64,000 nt of DNA from JACKII01 sp965222315. Its GTDB lineage: Bacteria > Pseudomonadota > Alphaproteobacteria > Bin95. The DNA lies in contig OZ244951.1 of the NCBI GenBank assembly GCA_965222315.1, positions 4,340,001 to 4,404,000 on the forward strand, given 5' to 3'. Every line of letters starts with the position of its first letter. Position 1 is the stretch's first letter. Shown here piece by piece: positions 54,518 to 63,324 of this stretch. The translations under genes were made by a program, and so were the position numbers. The notes under the pieces are model-generated. The model made no database searches, was not told the DNA's origin, and saw only the letters and a program-made list of their open reading frames with translations.

Positions 54518-54841
54518 TTAGCGTTCTCCGCCGACGGCTACGTAGTCATAGGTGCCTTCACCTTGGACGATCATAAACTTGGCGGGCTGGTGGTCTACAC
54601 CGGAAACATAGTGCGCGACCTTTGCAGGCACCGCGCAGGACTGACCCGCGTCGAGCACATAGTCTGCGCGGGGTGCTCTGGTCCGAACGTGGAGAGGCCC
54701 CTCCATACAGAAGAATGTATCCGTGATTTCAGAATGATAGTGCCAGGGAACGCACTGGCCTTCAGCCAGGGTCAGGATGCGGACGCGCAGGCCAGGCACA
54801 TCGGCCACAGTCTCGCGCTTCTCGATTTCATAGCCGGTCAT
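54518..54841 (-). CDS. Cupin-domain protein
   Basis: 107 residues from the ATG at 54841 (MTGYEIEKRET). Single cupin barrel: motif 1 PWHYHSEITDTFFCMEGPLHV has the two His and Glu of a metal site; motif 2 DAGQSCAVPAKVAHYV. Function unknown. It ends 4 bp before the Nudix gene start region, on the same strand, so it is likely cotranscribed. Confidence 0.8.
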   Translation of the reverse strand: MTGYEIEKRETVADVPGLRVRILTLAEGQCVPWHYHSEITDTFFCMEGPLHVRTRAPRADYVLDAGQSCAVPAKVAHYVSGVDHQPAKFMIVQGEGTYDYVAVGGER

Positions 54842-54926
54842 GGATTGCCTTGGCTGCTGCGGATAGGGTTTGAGGATAAGCCTAGCCCACCCGCCGTCAG
54901 GCAACCAGTGCCGGAGAAACCTTGTT

Positions 54927-55430
54927 ATGATCACCCCTGCCTATGCCCAGCGGATGGCCGCCTATAACCACTGGCAGAATACCAAATTGCTGGCCGCGGC
55001 CGGGGCGTTGAGCGACGCGGAACGGCGGGCGGACAGAGGCGCGTTCTTCGGCTCGATCTTCGGCACGCTAAACCACTTGCTGTGGGGCGATACGATCTGG
55101 CTGCACCGTTTTGCCGGGACAGGCATGCCGGAGTCACCGGGCATACCCGTATCGGTCGGCGAGACCCCAGACTGGGACACCTACTGCACGCGGCGGGTGG
55201 CGAAGGACCAGGAGATCGCGGATTGGACGGCCGGCCTGAGCGATGCGGCGCTAGAGGCTGACCTGACCTACTATTCCCAGGCGGTGGAGCGGGAGTTGAG
55301 CAAGCCACTGGCGCTGTTCGTCATGCACTTCTTCAACCATCAGACCCACCATCGCGGCCAGGTCCACGCCATGCTGACGGCAGCAGGCCAGGACTATGGC
55401 GACACCGACGTGGCCTTCATGCCGGAGTAG
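54927..55430 (+). CDS. DinB-family protein
   Basis: 167 residues from the ATG at 54927, with GGAG 10 bases upstream. Four-helix DinB/YfiT fold: MAAYNHWQNTKLLAAAGAL, TLNHLLWGDTIWLHRF with a metal-binding His, and FNHQTHHRGQVHAML with two more His. Members bind Ni or Zn and act as thiol transferases or are of unknown function. Divergent to the cupin gene. Confidence 0.85.
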   Translation: MITPAYAQRMAAYNHWQNTKLLAAAGALSDAERRADRGAFFGSIFGTLNHLLWGDTIWLHRFAGTGMPESPGIPVSVGETPDWDTYCTRRVAKDQEIADWTAGLSDAALEADLTYYSQAVERELSKPLALFVMHFFNHQTHHRGQVHAMLTAAGQDYGDTDVAFMPE

Positions 55431-55613
55431 GGGTCGGATGTCGTAAGTACGATCCAGCAAATGGATGGGCCACCCGTCTTTATCGAACCACCAGCGACCA
55501 CCTAGACCGCCGACGGCACCACCTGGATGTGCAAAATCCGATGCGTTTTTGGACAAGACAGTCCTTTGGCCGGCAGCCATTTTCTTCCTAGCATCAGCAA
55601 GGAGGAACGAAAC

Positions 55614-56405
55614 ATGCCCAAAGCAATTAAACCGGTGAGCGCGTTCGCATTCGCGGCAGGGCTTCTGTTGGCGTCGACCAGTTCCGCGTCGGCATTCTTC
55701 AGCCTTATAATCGGCGAAGCCGGTGAGCCGGCGACTAATTTCCATCTGACCGACAATGATCCAAACGACCAGAACACCAACCTGGGAACCATTGCGTTCA
55801 ACAGCGGCTGTGTCGGGTGCCCCGGCCCGTTGGCCATCGGCAACTACTCAGTCAACCGCATTTGGTCGAGCATTTCCGGCGGCGGTCCGGGTGCGGCCAC
55901 GCTCAGCCTGAGGATCGAAGGGGCGACGGCAAGTTCCGCCGCCACCGGCTTGGCAGCATTTGCGACCGCCGACGGCCTGTTTGCTTCCGGCGCGGTCCCC
56001 TCTGGCAGCGGCTTTGTGACAAAGGCAAACCTGGATGGCAACGCATCCAGTCCTGACACCGGCAATGTGCCAGCGTCGGTCACATGGGATGCCTGGGTGA
56101 ACCTGTCAGACACACCCTTCGCAACGGAACAATTGGTGGACAGTCTGGCCGTAACGGCAGGTGATTTCGCCGATGTGGGCAACGTATTTGCAGCGTTCGC
56201 AAACGGTGGCGCTCACGTAAGCGTAGTCGAAGGCAGCCCCTTCTCTATCACCCAAAATTTGGTCATCAACACCGATGGTCCCGGTGAGTTCGCCGGATTT
56301 GGCAGGACAACGGTCGCGCCGGTCCCGGCAGCACTGCCCCTGATGGCCTCGGCGTTCGCCGCTGTAGGGTTGCTGCGGCTGCGGCGCGGGAGCAGCCCCG
56401 CATAG
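55614..56405 (+). CDS. VPLPA-CTERM exported protein
   Basis: 263 residues from the ATG at 55614, preceded by AAGGAGG. Signal peptide (ending SASA) and a C-terminal VAPVPAALPLMASAFAAVGL followed by basic RLRRG: the VPLPA-CTERM sorting signal used with a dedicated exosortase. The body is rich in Gly, Ala and Asn with one CVGCPG motif and an extended beta-like pattern. Surface protein of unknown function. Confidence 0.82.
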   Translation: MPKAIKPVSAFAFAAGLLLASTSSASAFFSLIIGEAGEPATNFHLTDNDPNDQNTNLGTIAFNSGCVGCPGPLAIGNYSVNRIWSSISGGGPGAATLSLRIEGATASSAATGLAAFATADGLFASGAVPSGSGFVTKANLDGNASSPDTGNVPASVTWDAWVNLSDTPFATEQLVDSLAVTAGDFADVGNVFAAFANGGAHVSVVEGSPFSITQNLVINTDGPGEFAGFGRTTVAPVPAALPLMASAFAAVGLLRLRRGSSPA

Positions 56406-56483
56406 ACCGTTTCCTGTGCAAGCCGTTGCGGCCAGGTCAGGAGCAGACATCTTCCGCCCTGGCCGGCTGCTTCGGCTTGCCCG

Positions 56484-57539
56484 TCACCCGCTGACCTTCG
56501 CCGCCACCGCGTCGCCGAACGCCTCGGTCCCCAGCGGGCCGCCCAGGTCGGTGGTGCAGGCATCCGGCGTTGTCAGCAGGCTGTCCAGCCCGTCATCCAG
56601 CGCCTTCGCCGCCGCGGCCATGGCGTTGTTCGAGTCCTGCTCCGCCCGCCAGGCCAGCAGCATCGCGGCTGAGCGCATCAGGGCGATGGGATTGGCGATG
56701 CCTTTGCCCTCGATATCGGGCGCGGAGCCATGGCTTGCCTGCGCAACGGCAATACCGTCACCGCGATTGAGCGAGCCCGCCAGCCCCAGCCCGCCGGAGA
56801 ACTCCGCCGCTAGGTTGGAGAGGATGTCGCCGTACATATTGGTGGAGACCACCACATCGAACCGGTCCGGCGTGCGCACCAGGTGGCTGGTCATGGCGTC
56901 GATGTGCTCCTCGTCCCACTTCACGTCGGGGAAGTCCTTGGCCACTGCCTCGACGCATTCCAGGAACAGGCCGTCGGTCATTTTCAACACATTGCCCTTG
57001 TGGACGGCGGTCACGTATTTGCGCCGCTGGCTTGCCAGTTCGAAGGCGGCGCGGGCGATGCGCATGGAGCCCTCGCGCGTGATCTTGCGCAGGGAAAGTG
57101 CCACGTCGGCGGTCGGCATGAATTCGCCGGAGCCCTGGAACATGTTGCGGTCGGCGTAGAAGCCTTCGGTATTCTCGCGGGCAACCACCAGATCCATGCC
57201 CGGCGCGAACGAGCCGGGAATGCCCTTGGACGGCCGGATGTTGGCATAGAGTTGCAGGCCGGAGCGCAGGAACTTCGACGGCCCCATGCCGCCTTCGCTC
57301 TCTGGCGGATAGACGGCAGTATCGGTCGGCCCCATGATAACGCCATCCGCCGCCTGGCACTGCTCCAGCACATCCGGCGGCAGGGTGTTGCCGATTTGCC
57401 GGAGAGAGACCAGGCCGATGGGCACATCCTCGAACGTCAGGCCGAGGCCGAACCGGGCGTCCAAGGCCTCCAGAGAGCGCCTGGTGGCGGCCATAATTTC
57501 CGGCCCGATACCGTCGCCATCCATGGTGAGAATCTTCAT
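56484..57539 (-). CDS. Tartrate/D-malate dehydrogenase-type decarboxylating dehydrogenase
   Basis: 351 residues from the ATG at 57539. Isocitrate/isopropylmalate dehydrogenase family: GDGIGPEIM, LRSGLQLYANIRPSKG, ENTEGFYADRNMF, KGNVLKMTDGLF, and NMYGDILSNLAAEFSGGLGLA with the metal-binding Asp. ASHGSAPDIEGKGIANP is the NAD-binding loop. The substrate region resembles tartrate or D-malate dehydrogenases but isopropylmalate cannot be ruled out. Located near the otn genes, though on the other strand. Confidence 0.82.
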   Translation of the reverse strand: MKILTMDGDGIGPEIMAATRRSLEALDARFGLGLTFEDVPIGLVSLRQIGNTLPPDVLEQCQAADGVIMGPTDTAVYPPESEGGMGPSKFLRSGLQLYANIRPSKGIPGSFAPGMDLVVARENTEGFYADRNMFQGSGEFMPTADVALSLRKITREGSMRIARAAFELASQRRKYVTAVHKGNVLKMTDGLFLECVEAVAKDFPDVKWDEEHIDAMTSHLVRTPDRFDVVVSTNMYGDILSNLAAEFSGGLGLAGSLNRGDGIAVAQASHGSAPDIEGKGIANPIALMRSAAMLLAWRAEQDSNNAMAAAAKALDDGLDSLLTTPDACTTDLGGPLGTEAFGDAVAAKVSG

Positions 57540-57652
57540 AACGTTATCCTTATACACTCAGGCCGCTGTGAGATTTTTCATGGGCATTGCATATCGATAT
57601 GTGCTTATTTTGAGAAGACATTAAGCCATTCAACGATCCGGGAGGCCCCCTT

Positions 57653-58936
57653 ATGACCGATTCCAAAAACGTCGAAACCCTTGCCTTACATGCCGGCTAC
57701 CGGTCCGATCCGGCGACGGGCGCGGTGGCGGTACCGCTCTACCAAACGACCTCGTACCAATTCAACAGCGCGGAGCATGCGGCGAACCTGTTCGGGCTGA
57801 AAGAGTTGGGCAATATTTACAGCCGCATCATGAACCCCACCAACGACGTGTTCGAGCAACGCGTTGCCGCGATCGAGGGGGGCGTTGCTGCGCTGGCCCT
57901 GGGCTCCGGCCAGGCGGCTAGCGCGTTCGCGGTCCAAAACATCGCTCATGCCGGCGACAACATTGTGGCGTCCACCGACCTCTATGGCGGCACCTGGAAC
58001 CTGTTCGCGAACACCCTGAAGGACTTCGGCATCGAGTGCCGCTTTGTGGATCCGAGCGACCCGCAGAACTTTGCCCGGGCGGTGGACGACAAGACCCGCG
58101 CGTTCTACGCAGAGACTTTGCCGAATCCGAAGCTGGAAGTCTTTCCGATCAAGGAAGTGGCTGATATCGGCCGCCCGCTCGGCATTCCGCTGATCATGGA
58201 CAACACCGCAGCGCCGGTCCTCTGCAAGCCGCTGGACCATGGCGCTGCCGTGGTCATGTACTCGACCACCAAATTCATCACCGGTAACGGCACCAGCGTC
58301 GGCGGCATGATCGTTGATGGCGGTAACTTCGATTGGGAAGCACACAAGGAGCGCCAGCCCTACCTGAACGAGCCCGACCCATCCTATCATGGTGCGGTCT
58401 GGACCGAGGCCGTTAAGCCGCTAGGCCCTATTGCCTACATCCTGAAAGCGCGGGTGACGCTGCTGCGCGACCTGGGCGCGCCGATGGCGCCCTTCAACGC
58501 CTTCATGGCAATCCACGGCCTGGAAACGGTTAGCCTGCGCATGGAGCGGCATTGCGAGAATGCCATCAAGGTAGCGGAGCGCCTGAACGGCCACCCGGCC
58601 ATCGAAAAGGTTATCCATCCGAGCCTGATGAGCGGCGAGGCCAAGCGGCGTGCCGATACCTACCTCAAAGGCGGCTATGGCTCCCTGATGGGCATCATCC
58701 TGAAGGGCGGCGCGGAAGCCGGTGCGAAGTTCATCGACAAGCTGCAGATGTTCTACCACGTTGCCAACATCGGCGATGCGCGCTCGCTGGCGATCCATCC
58801 GGCGACCACTACGCACAGTCAGCTAACGCCGGAGGAGCAGGAAGCGACTGGTGTTTCGCCCGGTTATGTCCGGCTGTCGATCGGCTTCGAGCATATCGAC
58901 GACATCATGGCCGACCTGGAGCAAGCGCTGGCCTGA
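57653..58936 (+). CDS. metY: O-acetylhomoserine sulfhydrylase/aminocarboxypropyltransferase
   Basis: 427 residues, PLP-dependent Cys/Met metabolism family. Visible: TSYQFNSAEHAANLFGLKELGNIYSRIMNPT, ALGSGQAASAFA, the PLP lysine in VMYSTTKFITGNGTSVGG, and ADGVQ-like SIGFEHIDDIMADLEQAL at the end. Length fits MetY, longer than cystathionine gamma-synthase. It makes homocysteine from O-acetylhomoserine and sulfide. Strand and context give no link with the otn cluster. Confidence 0.92.
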   Translation: MTDSKNVETLALHAGYRSDPATGAVAVPLYQTTSYQFNSAEHAANLFGLKELGNIYSRIMNPTNDVFEQRVAAIEGGVAALALGSGQAASAFAVQNIAHAGDNIVASTDLYGGTWNLFANTLKDFGIECRFVDPSDPQNFARAVDDKTRAFYAETLPNPKLEVFPIKEVADIGRPLGIPLIMDNTAAPVLCKPLDHGAAVVMYSTTKFITGNGTSVGGMIVDGGNFDWEAHKERQPYLNEPDPSYHGAVWTEAVKPLGPIAYILKARVTLLRDLGAPMAPFNAFMAIHGLETVSLRMERHCENAIKVAERLNGHPAIEKVIHPSLMSGEAKRRADTYLKGGYGSLMGIILKGGAEAGAKFIDKLQMFYHVANIGDARSLAIHPATTTHSQLTPEEQEATGVSPGYVRLSIGFEHIDDIMADLEQALA

Positions 58937-59039
58937 CGTAAAGGCAATATTCCAGATGGTGTAAACGCCTCTGGCATAATCGTTGCGCTTAAGGGAAGCT
59001 GGGAGACCGGCTTCCCTTTTGCGCTTTGGAGCGCTTTCA

Positions 59040-60317
59040 ATGACACTTTGGCTTGGCTGCATCGCCGACGATTTCACCGGGGCCACCGACATGGCCTCCA
59101 TGCTGGTCAAGGGTGGCCTGCGCACCGTCCAGACTATCGGCATCCCGCCAGAGGGGTTCGAGAATCTGGCCGCAGATGCGGTGGTCGTGGCGCTGAAGTC
59201 GCGCTCGATCCCGGCGGATGAGGCCGTGGCGCAATCGCTCGAAGTGCTGGCGGAACTGCGCAAGACAACGGCGCGGCGGTTCTTCTTTAAATATTGCTCC
59301 ACCTTCGATTCGACACCCGCAGGCAATATCGGCCCGGTGGCGGAGGCGCTGGAAGAGGAATTGCGGGCTGACTGGGTGCCCTTCTGCCCGGCGCTGCCGG
59401 TGAACGGGCGCACGATTTTCAACGGGCACCTGTTCGTCGGCGACAAGCTGCTGAACGAAAGCGGCATGGAAAACCACCCGCTGAACCCGATGGCGGATGC
59501 CGATTTGCGTCGGGTGCTGGCAGCGCAAAGCGCGGCCAAAGTGGGCCTGGTTCCGGCGAAGGCCGTGCGTGCCGGGGCGGATGCCGTGCGGCGGACGATC
59601 GTTGCGCACCGCCGCGAGAACACCCATTTCGCCGTCGTTGATTGTGTCGATGATGCCGACCTGGATGTGCTGGGCGAGGCGTTCAAGGACCTGATCCTGG
59701 TGACCGGCGGCAGTGGCTTGGCGGTTGGCCTGGGGCGCGCCTGGGTCAAGGAGCGCCGGGTGGAGGAGCACGACGATCCGGCGGCGCTGGACCCGCGCGA
59801 CGGCTACACAGCGATCCTGTCGGGTTCCTGTTCGAATGCGACGCTCAGCCAGATTGGCGCCTTCGAGGCGGCTGGCGGCCTGACGCTGCGGCTCGATCCG
59901 CTGGCGCTGGCAAAAGGCGATGAGGCCTTGCACGAGGCGGAGGCCTGGGCGGTCGCGAGCCTGGGCGATAGGCCCGTCGCTATCATCGCCTCCGAAACGC
60001 CGGAGAAGGTAAAGGAGGCGCAATCGGTGCTGGGCGTTGAGCGGGCCGGGCAAGTGGTCGAGAACGCCTTCGCCCATCTGGCCCCCGCCTTGGTGGCGAA
60101 GGGGGTTACCCGGCTGGTGGTCGCAGGCGGAGAGACTTCCGGCGCGGTGGTCGGCGGGCTCGGCGTCAACGCGCTCGCCATCGGACCGGAGATCGATCCA
60201 GGCGTCCCCTGGACCCAGGTAGCGCAGGGAGAGGCAGAGGGCCTGTGCCTCGCCTTGAAATCGGGCAATTTTGGGGCGGAGGATTTCTTCACGAAGGCTT
60301 TCGAGGTGCTGGACTGA
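59040..60317 (+). CDS. otnK: 3-oxo-tetronate kinase (OtnK, DUF1537)
   Basis: 425 residues from the ATG at 59040 (MTLWLGCIADDFTGATDMAS). Four-carbon acid sugar kinase: ADDFTGATD, FFFKYCSTFDSTPAGNIGPV, PALPVNGRTIFNGHLFVGD, and in the C-terminal nucleotide-binding domain AILSGSCSNAT and LVVAGGETSGAVV. It phosphorylates 3-oxo-tetronate at C4 as the second step in threonate or erythronate breakdown. First gene of an otnK-otnC-otnI operon. Confidence 0.9.
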   Translation: MTLWLGCIADDFTGATDMASMLVKGGLRTVQTIGIPPEGFENLAADAVVVALKSRSIPADEAVAQSLEVLAELRKTTARRFFFKYCSTFDSTPAGNIGPVAEALEEELRADWVPFCPALPVNGRTIFNGHLFVGDKLLNESGMENHPLNPMADADLRRVLAAQSAAKVGLVPAKAVRAGADAVRRTIVAHRRENTHFAVVDCVDDADLDVLGEAFKDLILVTGGSGLAVGLGRAWVKERRVEEHDDPAALDPRDGYTAILSGSCSNATLSQIGAFEAAGGLTLRLDPLALAKGDEALHEAEAWAVASLGDRPVAIIASETPEKVKEAQSVLGVERAGQVVENAFAHLAPALVAKGVTRLVVAGGETSGAVVGGLGVNALAIGPEIDPGVPWTQVAQGEAEGLCLALKSGNFGAEDFFTKAFEVLD

Positions 60318-60321
60318 TCCC

Positions 60322-60963
60322 ATGAGCAGTGAGAGCGAAACAAAACTCCGGGAGCGCATGGCGGAGCACGGCAAGGCCCTGTTCGACCGCGGCCTGACCT
60401 TCGGCAGTGCCGGCAATATCAGCGTCCGGCTGGACGATGGCTGGCTGTTGACGCCGACCAATTCCTGCCTGGGCCGGCTCGACCCGGCGCGGATTGCGAA
60501 GCTGGATGACCAGGGCAAGCTACTGTCGGGCGACCCGCCGTCAAAGGAAGCCTTCATGCACCGGGCGGTCTATGAGGAACGGGCGGGCGCGCAGGCGGTG
60601 GTGCATCTGCACTCGACCCACTCGGTCGCCGTCTCCTGCCTCGCCAATATCGACCCGGCGAACGTGATGCCGCCGCTCACCGCCTACTACGTCATGAAGA
60701 TCGGCACGCTGCCGCTGGTGCCCTATTTCCGGCCGGGCGACCCGGCGCTTGGCGATGCCATCCGCGAGTATATCACCAAGACACCCGCCGTGCTGCTGGC
60801 CAATCACGGGCCGGTGGTGGCCGGCAAGTCCCTAGACGACGCCCTATACGCGACCGAGGAGTTGGAAGAAACCGCCAAGCTGTTCCTGCTGCTCCAGAAC
60901 CATCGCACCCGCCCGCTGACGCCCGAGCAGATCGACGACTTGCGCGCACATTTCCCCAGCTAA
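60322..60963 (+). CDS. otnC: 3-oxo-tetronate 4-phosphate decarboxylase (OtnC)
   Basis: 213 residues, ATG at 60322 only 4 bp after otnK. Class II aldolase/adducin fold: GLTFGSAGNISVRL, LTPTNSCLGRLDP, PSKEAFMHRAVY with the catalytic Glu, zinc His in VHLHSTHS, and a third His in LLANHGPVVAGK. It decarboxylates the phosphorylated keto acid to dihydroxyacetone phosphate. The context with otnK and otnI supports this over fuculose aldolase. Confidence 0.9.
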   Translation: MSSESETKLRERMAEHGKALFDRGLTFGSAGNISVRLDDGWLLTPTNSCLGRLDPARIAKLDDQGKLLSGDPPSKEAFMHRAVYEERAGAQAVVHLHSTHSVAVSCLANIDPANVMPPLTAYYVMKIGTLPLVPYFRPGDPALGDAIREYITKTPAVLLANHGPVVAGKSLDDALYATEELEETAKLFLLLQNHRTRPLTPEQIDDLRAHFPS

Positions 60964-60977
60964 CAGAGACGACGCCC

Positions 60978-61745
60978 ATGCCAAAACTCGCTGCCAACCT
61001 CTCCATGATGTTTACCGAATGGGACTTCCTCGACCGCTTCCAGGCAGCCGCCGACAACGGCTTCAAGGGCGTTGAGTTTCTGTCGCCCTATGAACATCCC
61101 GCCGAGGCGGTGGCGCAGGCGAAAGACAAGGCCGGGGTCGAGATCGCGCTTTTCAACCTGCCCTTCACGGACAAGGAGCGGGGCTTTGCAGCCCTCCCCT
61201 GGCGCAAGACCGAGTTCCGGGAGGCGCTGGCGAAGGCGCTGGACTATGCCGGGGTGCTAGGCTGCCCCAACCTGCACGCCATGGCGGGCATTCCGGGCGA
61301 CAACGCAAACGCTGCCGTGGTCGCGGACACCTACGCCAACAACCTTGCCCTCGCAGCGGAGCGGGCGGCCGGCAAAGGCCTCAACATCCTGATCGAGCCG
61401 ATCAACAGCCGCGACATTCCGGGCTTTTACCTGAACTATGTGGAGGATGCGGTGGCGCTGATTGCCGGCGTGGGCGCAGCTAACCTGCGGCTGCAATTCG
61501 ACATCTATCACCGGCAGATCATGTCCGGTGACGTGATGATGGGCATGGCCGCGCATCTGCCGCTGATCGAACATGTGCAGATTGCGAGCGTGCCCGACCG
61601 GAACGAACCCACCACGGGCGAACTCAACGACGTTCACGTTCTGCGCTATCTGGACGAGCTAGGCTACACCGGCTGGGTCGGCTGCGAATATCGTCCCAGG
61701 GCAGGCACGGTCGAGGGCCTCGGCTGGATGAATCACGTCACCTAA
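60978..61745 (+). CDS. otnI: 2-oxo-tetronate isomerase (OtnI, Hyi family)
   Basis: 255 residues, 14 bp after otnC. Xylose-isomerase-like TIM barrel of the hydroxypyruvate isomerase family: LAANLSMMFTEWDFLDRFQAA, GVEFLSPYEHPAE, LIEPINSRDIPGFYLN with a metal-ligand Glu, LQFDIYHRQIM with Asp and His, and EHVQIASVPDRNEP. In otn operons this enzyme makes 3-oxo- from 2-oxo-tetronate. A terminator follows. Confidence 0.88.
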   Translation: MPKLAANLSMMFTEWDFLDRFQAAADNGFKGVEFLSPYEHPAEAVAQAKDKAGVEIALFNLPFTDKERGFAALPWRKTEFREALAKALDYAGVLGCPNLHAMAGIPGDNANAAVVADTYANNLALAAERAAGKGLNILIEPINSRDIPGFYLNYVEDAVALIAGVGAANLRLQFDIYHRQIMSGDVMMGMAAHLPLIEHVQIASVPDRNEPTTGELNDVHVLRYLDELGYTGWVGCEYRPRAGTVEGLGWMNHVT

Positions 61746-61772
61746 GCCAACCCGACCCGGCCCCAAAAGGCA

Positions 61773-61807
61773 AAACCGCCGCTGGCCAGGAGGGCTAGCG
61801 GCGGTTT
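61773..61807. terminator. Bidirectional terminator
   Basis: 11-bp perfect stem AAACCGCCGCT (61773-61783) and AGCGGCGGTTT (61797-61807), 13-nt loop, T-rich on both sides. It serves otnI on the plus strand and tRNA-Glu on the minus strand. Confidence 0.85.
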
Positions 61808-61814
61808 CGTATAT

Positions 61815-61889
61815 TGGTGATCCCAACGGGACTCGAACCCGTGTCTTCAGCGTGAAAGGCTGATGTCCTAACCACTAGACGATGGGACC
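61815..61889 (-). tRNA. tRNA-Glu (anticodon UUC)
   Basis: 75 nt including an encoded CCA. Acceptor arms GGTCCCA and TGGGATC pair with one G-U. Anticodon stem-loop reads CAGCCTTTCACGCTG with anticodon TTC; T arm ACGGGTTCGAGTCCCGT. Matches the expected tRNA-Glu sequence pattern. Confidence 0.95.
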
Positions 61890-61911
61890 ACATCGCGTCG
61901 TGCGAGCGGGC

Positions 61912-61940
61912 CTTCTAACCGGGTCTGACATGGATTGCAA
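61912..61940 (-). promoter_or_regulatory. Candidate tRNA-Glu promoter
   Basis: On the minus strand TTGCAA (61935-61940) and TAGAAG (61912-61917) are separated by 17 bp, about 22 bp upstream of the mature 5' end. Confidence 0.5.
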
Positions 61941-62026
61941 CCGGCGTCTGCGCCACGCTTGACTGGCGCGGCACTCCGCCCGATGTTGCGCGCCAACTCC
62001 CCGCTCGCCCCTGGAGGCCAAGTCCT

Positions 62027-63193
62027 ATGAACGCGACCTTGCCGGCCATCTCCCAAGAAGTCGAAGAAACCATCCTCGACGCCGTCGATAAGTTCCTGGA
62101 ACGCGATGTGCGCCCGCACGTCCTCCGCCTGGAGCACGCCGACGAGTACCCCCATGAAATCGTGGAGGGCATGAAGGCGCTGGGCCTGTTCGGCGCGATC
62201 ATCCCGGAAGAATATGGCGGCCTCGGCCTGCCCTCCTCCACCTACGCCAAGATTGTGGAGCGGGTCTCGGCAGTCTGGATGTCCTTGTCGGGCATCTTCA
62301 ACTCGCACCTGATCATGTCGGCCGCGGTGGTGCGCTTCGGCACGGAAGAGCAAAAGCGGAAATGGCTGCCGAAGTTCGCCAGCGGCGAAATCCGCGGCGG
62401 CCTGGCCCTGACGGAGCCGAATTGCGGCACGGACCTGCAGGCCATCCGCACGGTGGCGAAGCGAGACGGTGACGACTATATCATCAATGGTACCAAGACC
62501 TGGATTTCCAACGGAATCTACGGCTCGTGCTTCGCCCTGCTGGTGAAGACCGACCCGCATGCCCAGCCGCGGCACAAGGGCACCAGCCTGTTCATCGCCG
62601 ACAAGCGCGAGGGCTTCACGGTTTCAAGGAAGCTGGAGAAGCTCGGCTACAAGGGCATCGATTCGGCGGAGCTGGTGTTCGAGGACTACCGCGTACCCGC
62701 CGACCAGCTTATCGGCCTGGAGGAGGGCAAGGGCCTGCCGCACGCCCTCGGCGGGCTGGAGCTGGGGCGGATCAACATCGCGGCGCGCGGCGTCGGGGTG
62801 GCCCGGGCCGCGCTGGACTTGGCAGTGAAATACAGTCAGCAGCGCGAAACCTTCGGTCAGCCGATCCACCAGCACCAGGCGATTGCAATCAAGCTGGCTG
62901 ACATGGCGACCCGCCTGGAGGCATCGAAGCACCTCATGAACGCCGCAGCGGCGGCCTACGACCGGGGCGAGCGATGCGACATGGAAGCGGGCATGGCCAA
63001 GCTCTACGCGACGGAAACCGCGCTCTATAACGCGACCGAGAGCATGCGCATTCACGGCGCCTATGGCTATTCCAAGGAATTCGACGTGGAGCGGCTGTAC
63101 CGCGACGCGCCCTTGCTCTGCATCGGCGAGGGCACAAACGAGTTGCAGCGCATCATCATCGCCAAGCAATTGATCCAGCGGAACCCGGCTTAG
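62027..63193 (+). CDS. Acyl-CoA dehydrogenase
   Basis: 388 residues; GGAGG precedes the start. FAD flavoprotein: LFGAIIPEEYGGLGLP, GGLALTEPNCGTDLQAIRT with the FAD/substrate segment, ISNGIYGSCFALLVKT, RETFGQPIHQHQAIAIKLADMAT, and GEGTNELQRIIIAKQL carrying the catalytic Glu. Substrate length cannot be told. Single gene after the tRNA. Confidence 0.9.
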   Translation: MNATLPAISQEVEETILDAVDKFLERDVRPHVLRLEHADEYPHEIVEGMKALGLFGAIIPEEYGGLGLPSSTYAKIVERVSAVWMSLSGIFNSHLIMSAAVVRFGTEEQKRKWLPKFASGEIRGGLALTEPNCGTDLQAIRTVAKRDGDDYIINGTKTWISNGIYGSCFALLVKTDPHAQPRHKGTSLFIADKREGFTVSRKLEKLGYKGIDSAELVFEDYRVPADQLIGLEEGKGLPHALGGLELGRINIAARGVGVARAALDLAVKYSQQRETFGQPIHQHQAIAIKLADMATRLEASKHLMNAAAAAYDRGERCDMEAGMAKLYATETALYNATESMRIHGAYGYSKEFDVERLYRDAPLLCIGEGTNELQRIIIAKQLIQRNPA

Positions 63194-63324
63194 CTGGGCC
63201 CTCGCCCTGGTTTCACTCCCGGGCGGGGCGGCCCATGAAAATGGCGCCGCATGATCCGGGTGGCTGCTGCCCTGCCCTCCCGCCATGGTAGGGTCATCGG
63301 AACAGCAGCCATGGAGCGCCTGCT

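Noticed and set aside
55431..55613. Minus-strand coding fragment with GGRWWFDKDGWPIHLLD
   Set aside because: The frame runs through the DinB gene and its leader without a start or ribosome site; similarity to real protein could not be shown.
61815..61889. tRNA-Glu as an integration (att) site
   Set aside because: No duplicated 3' tRNA fragment, integrase or island flanks it within the window.
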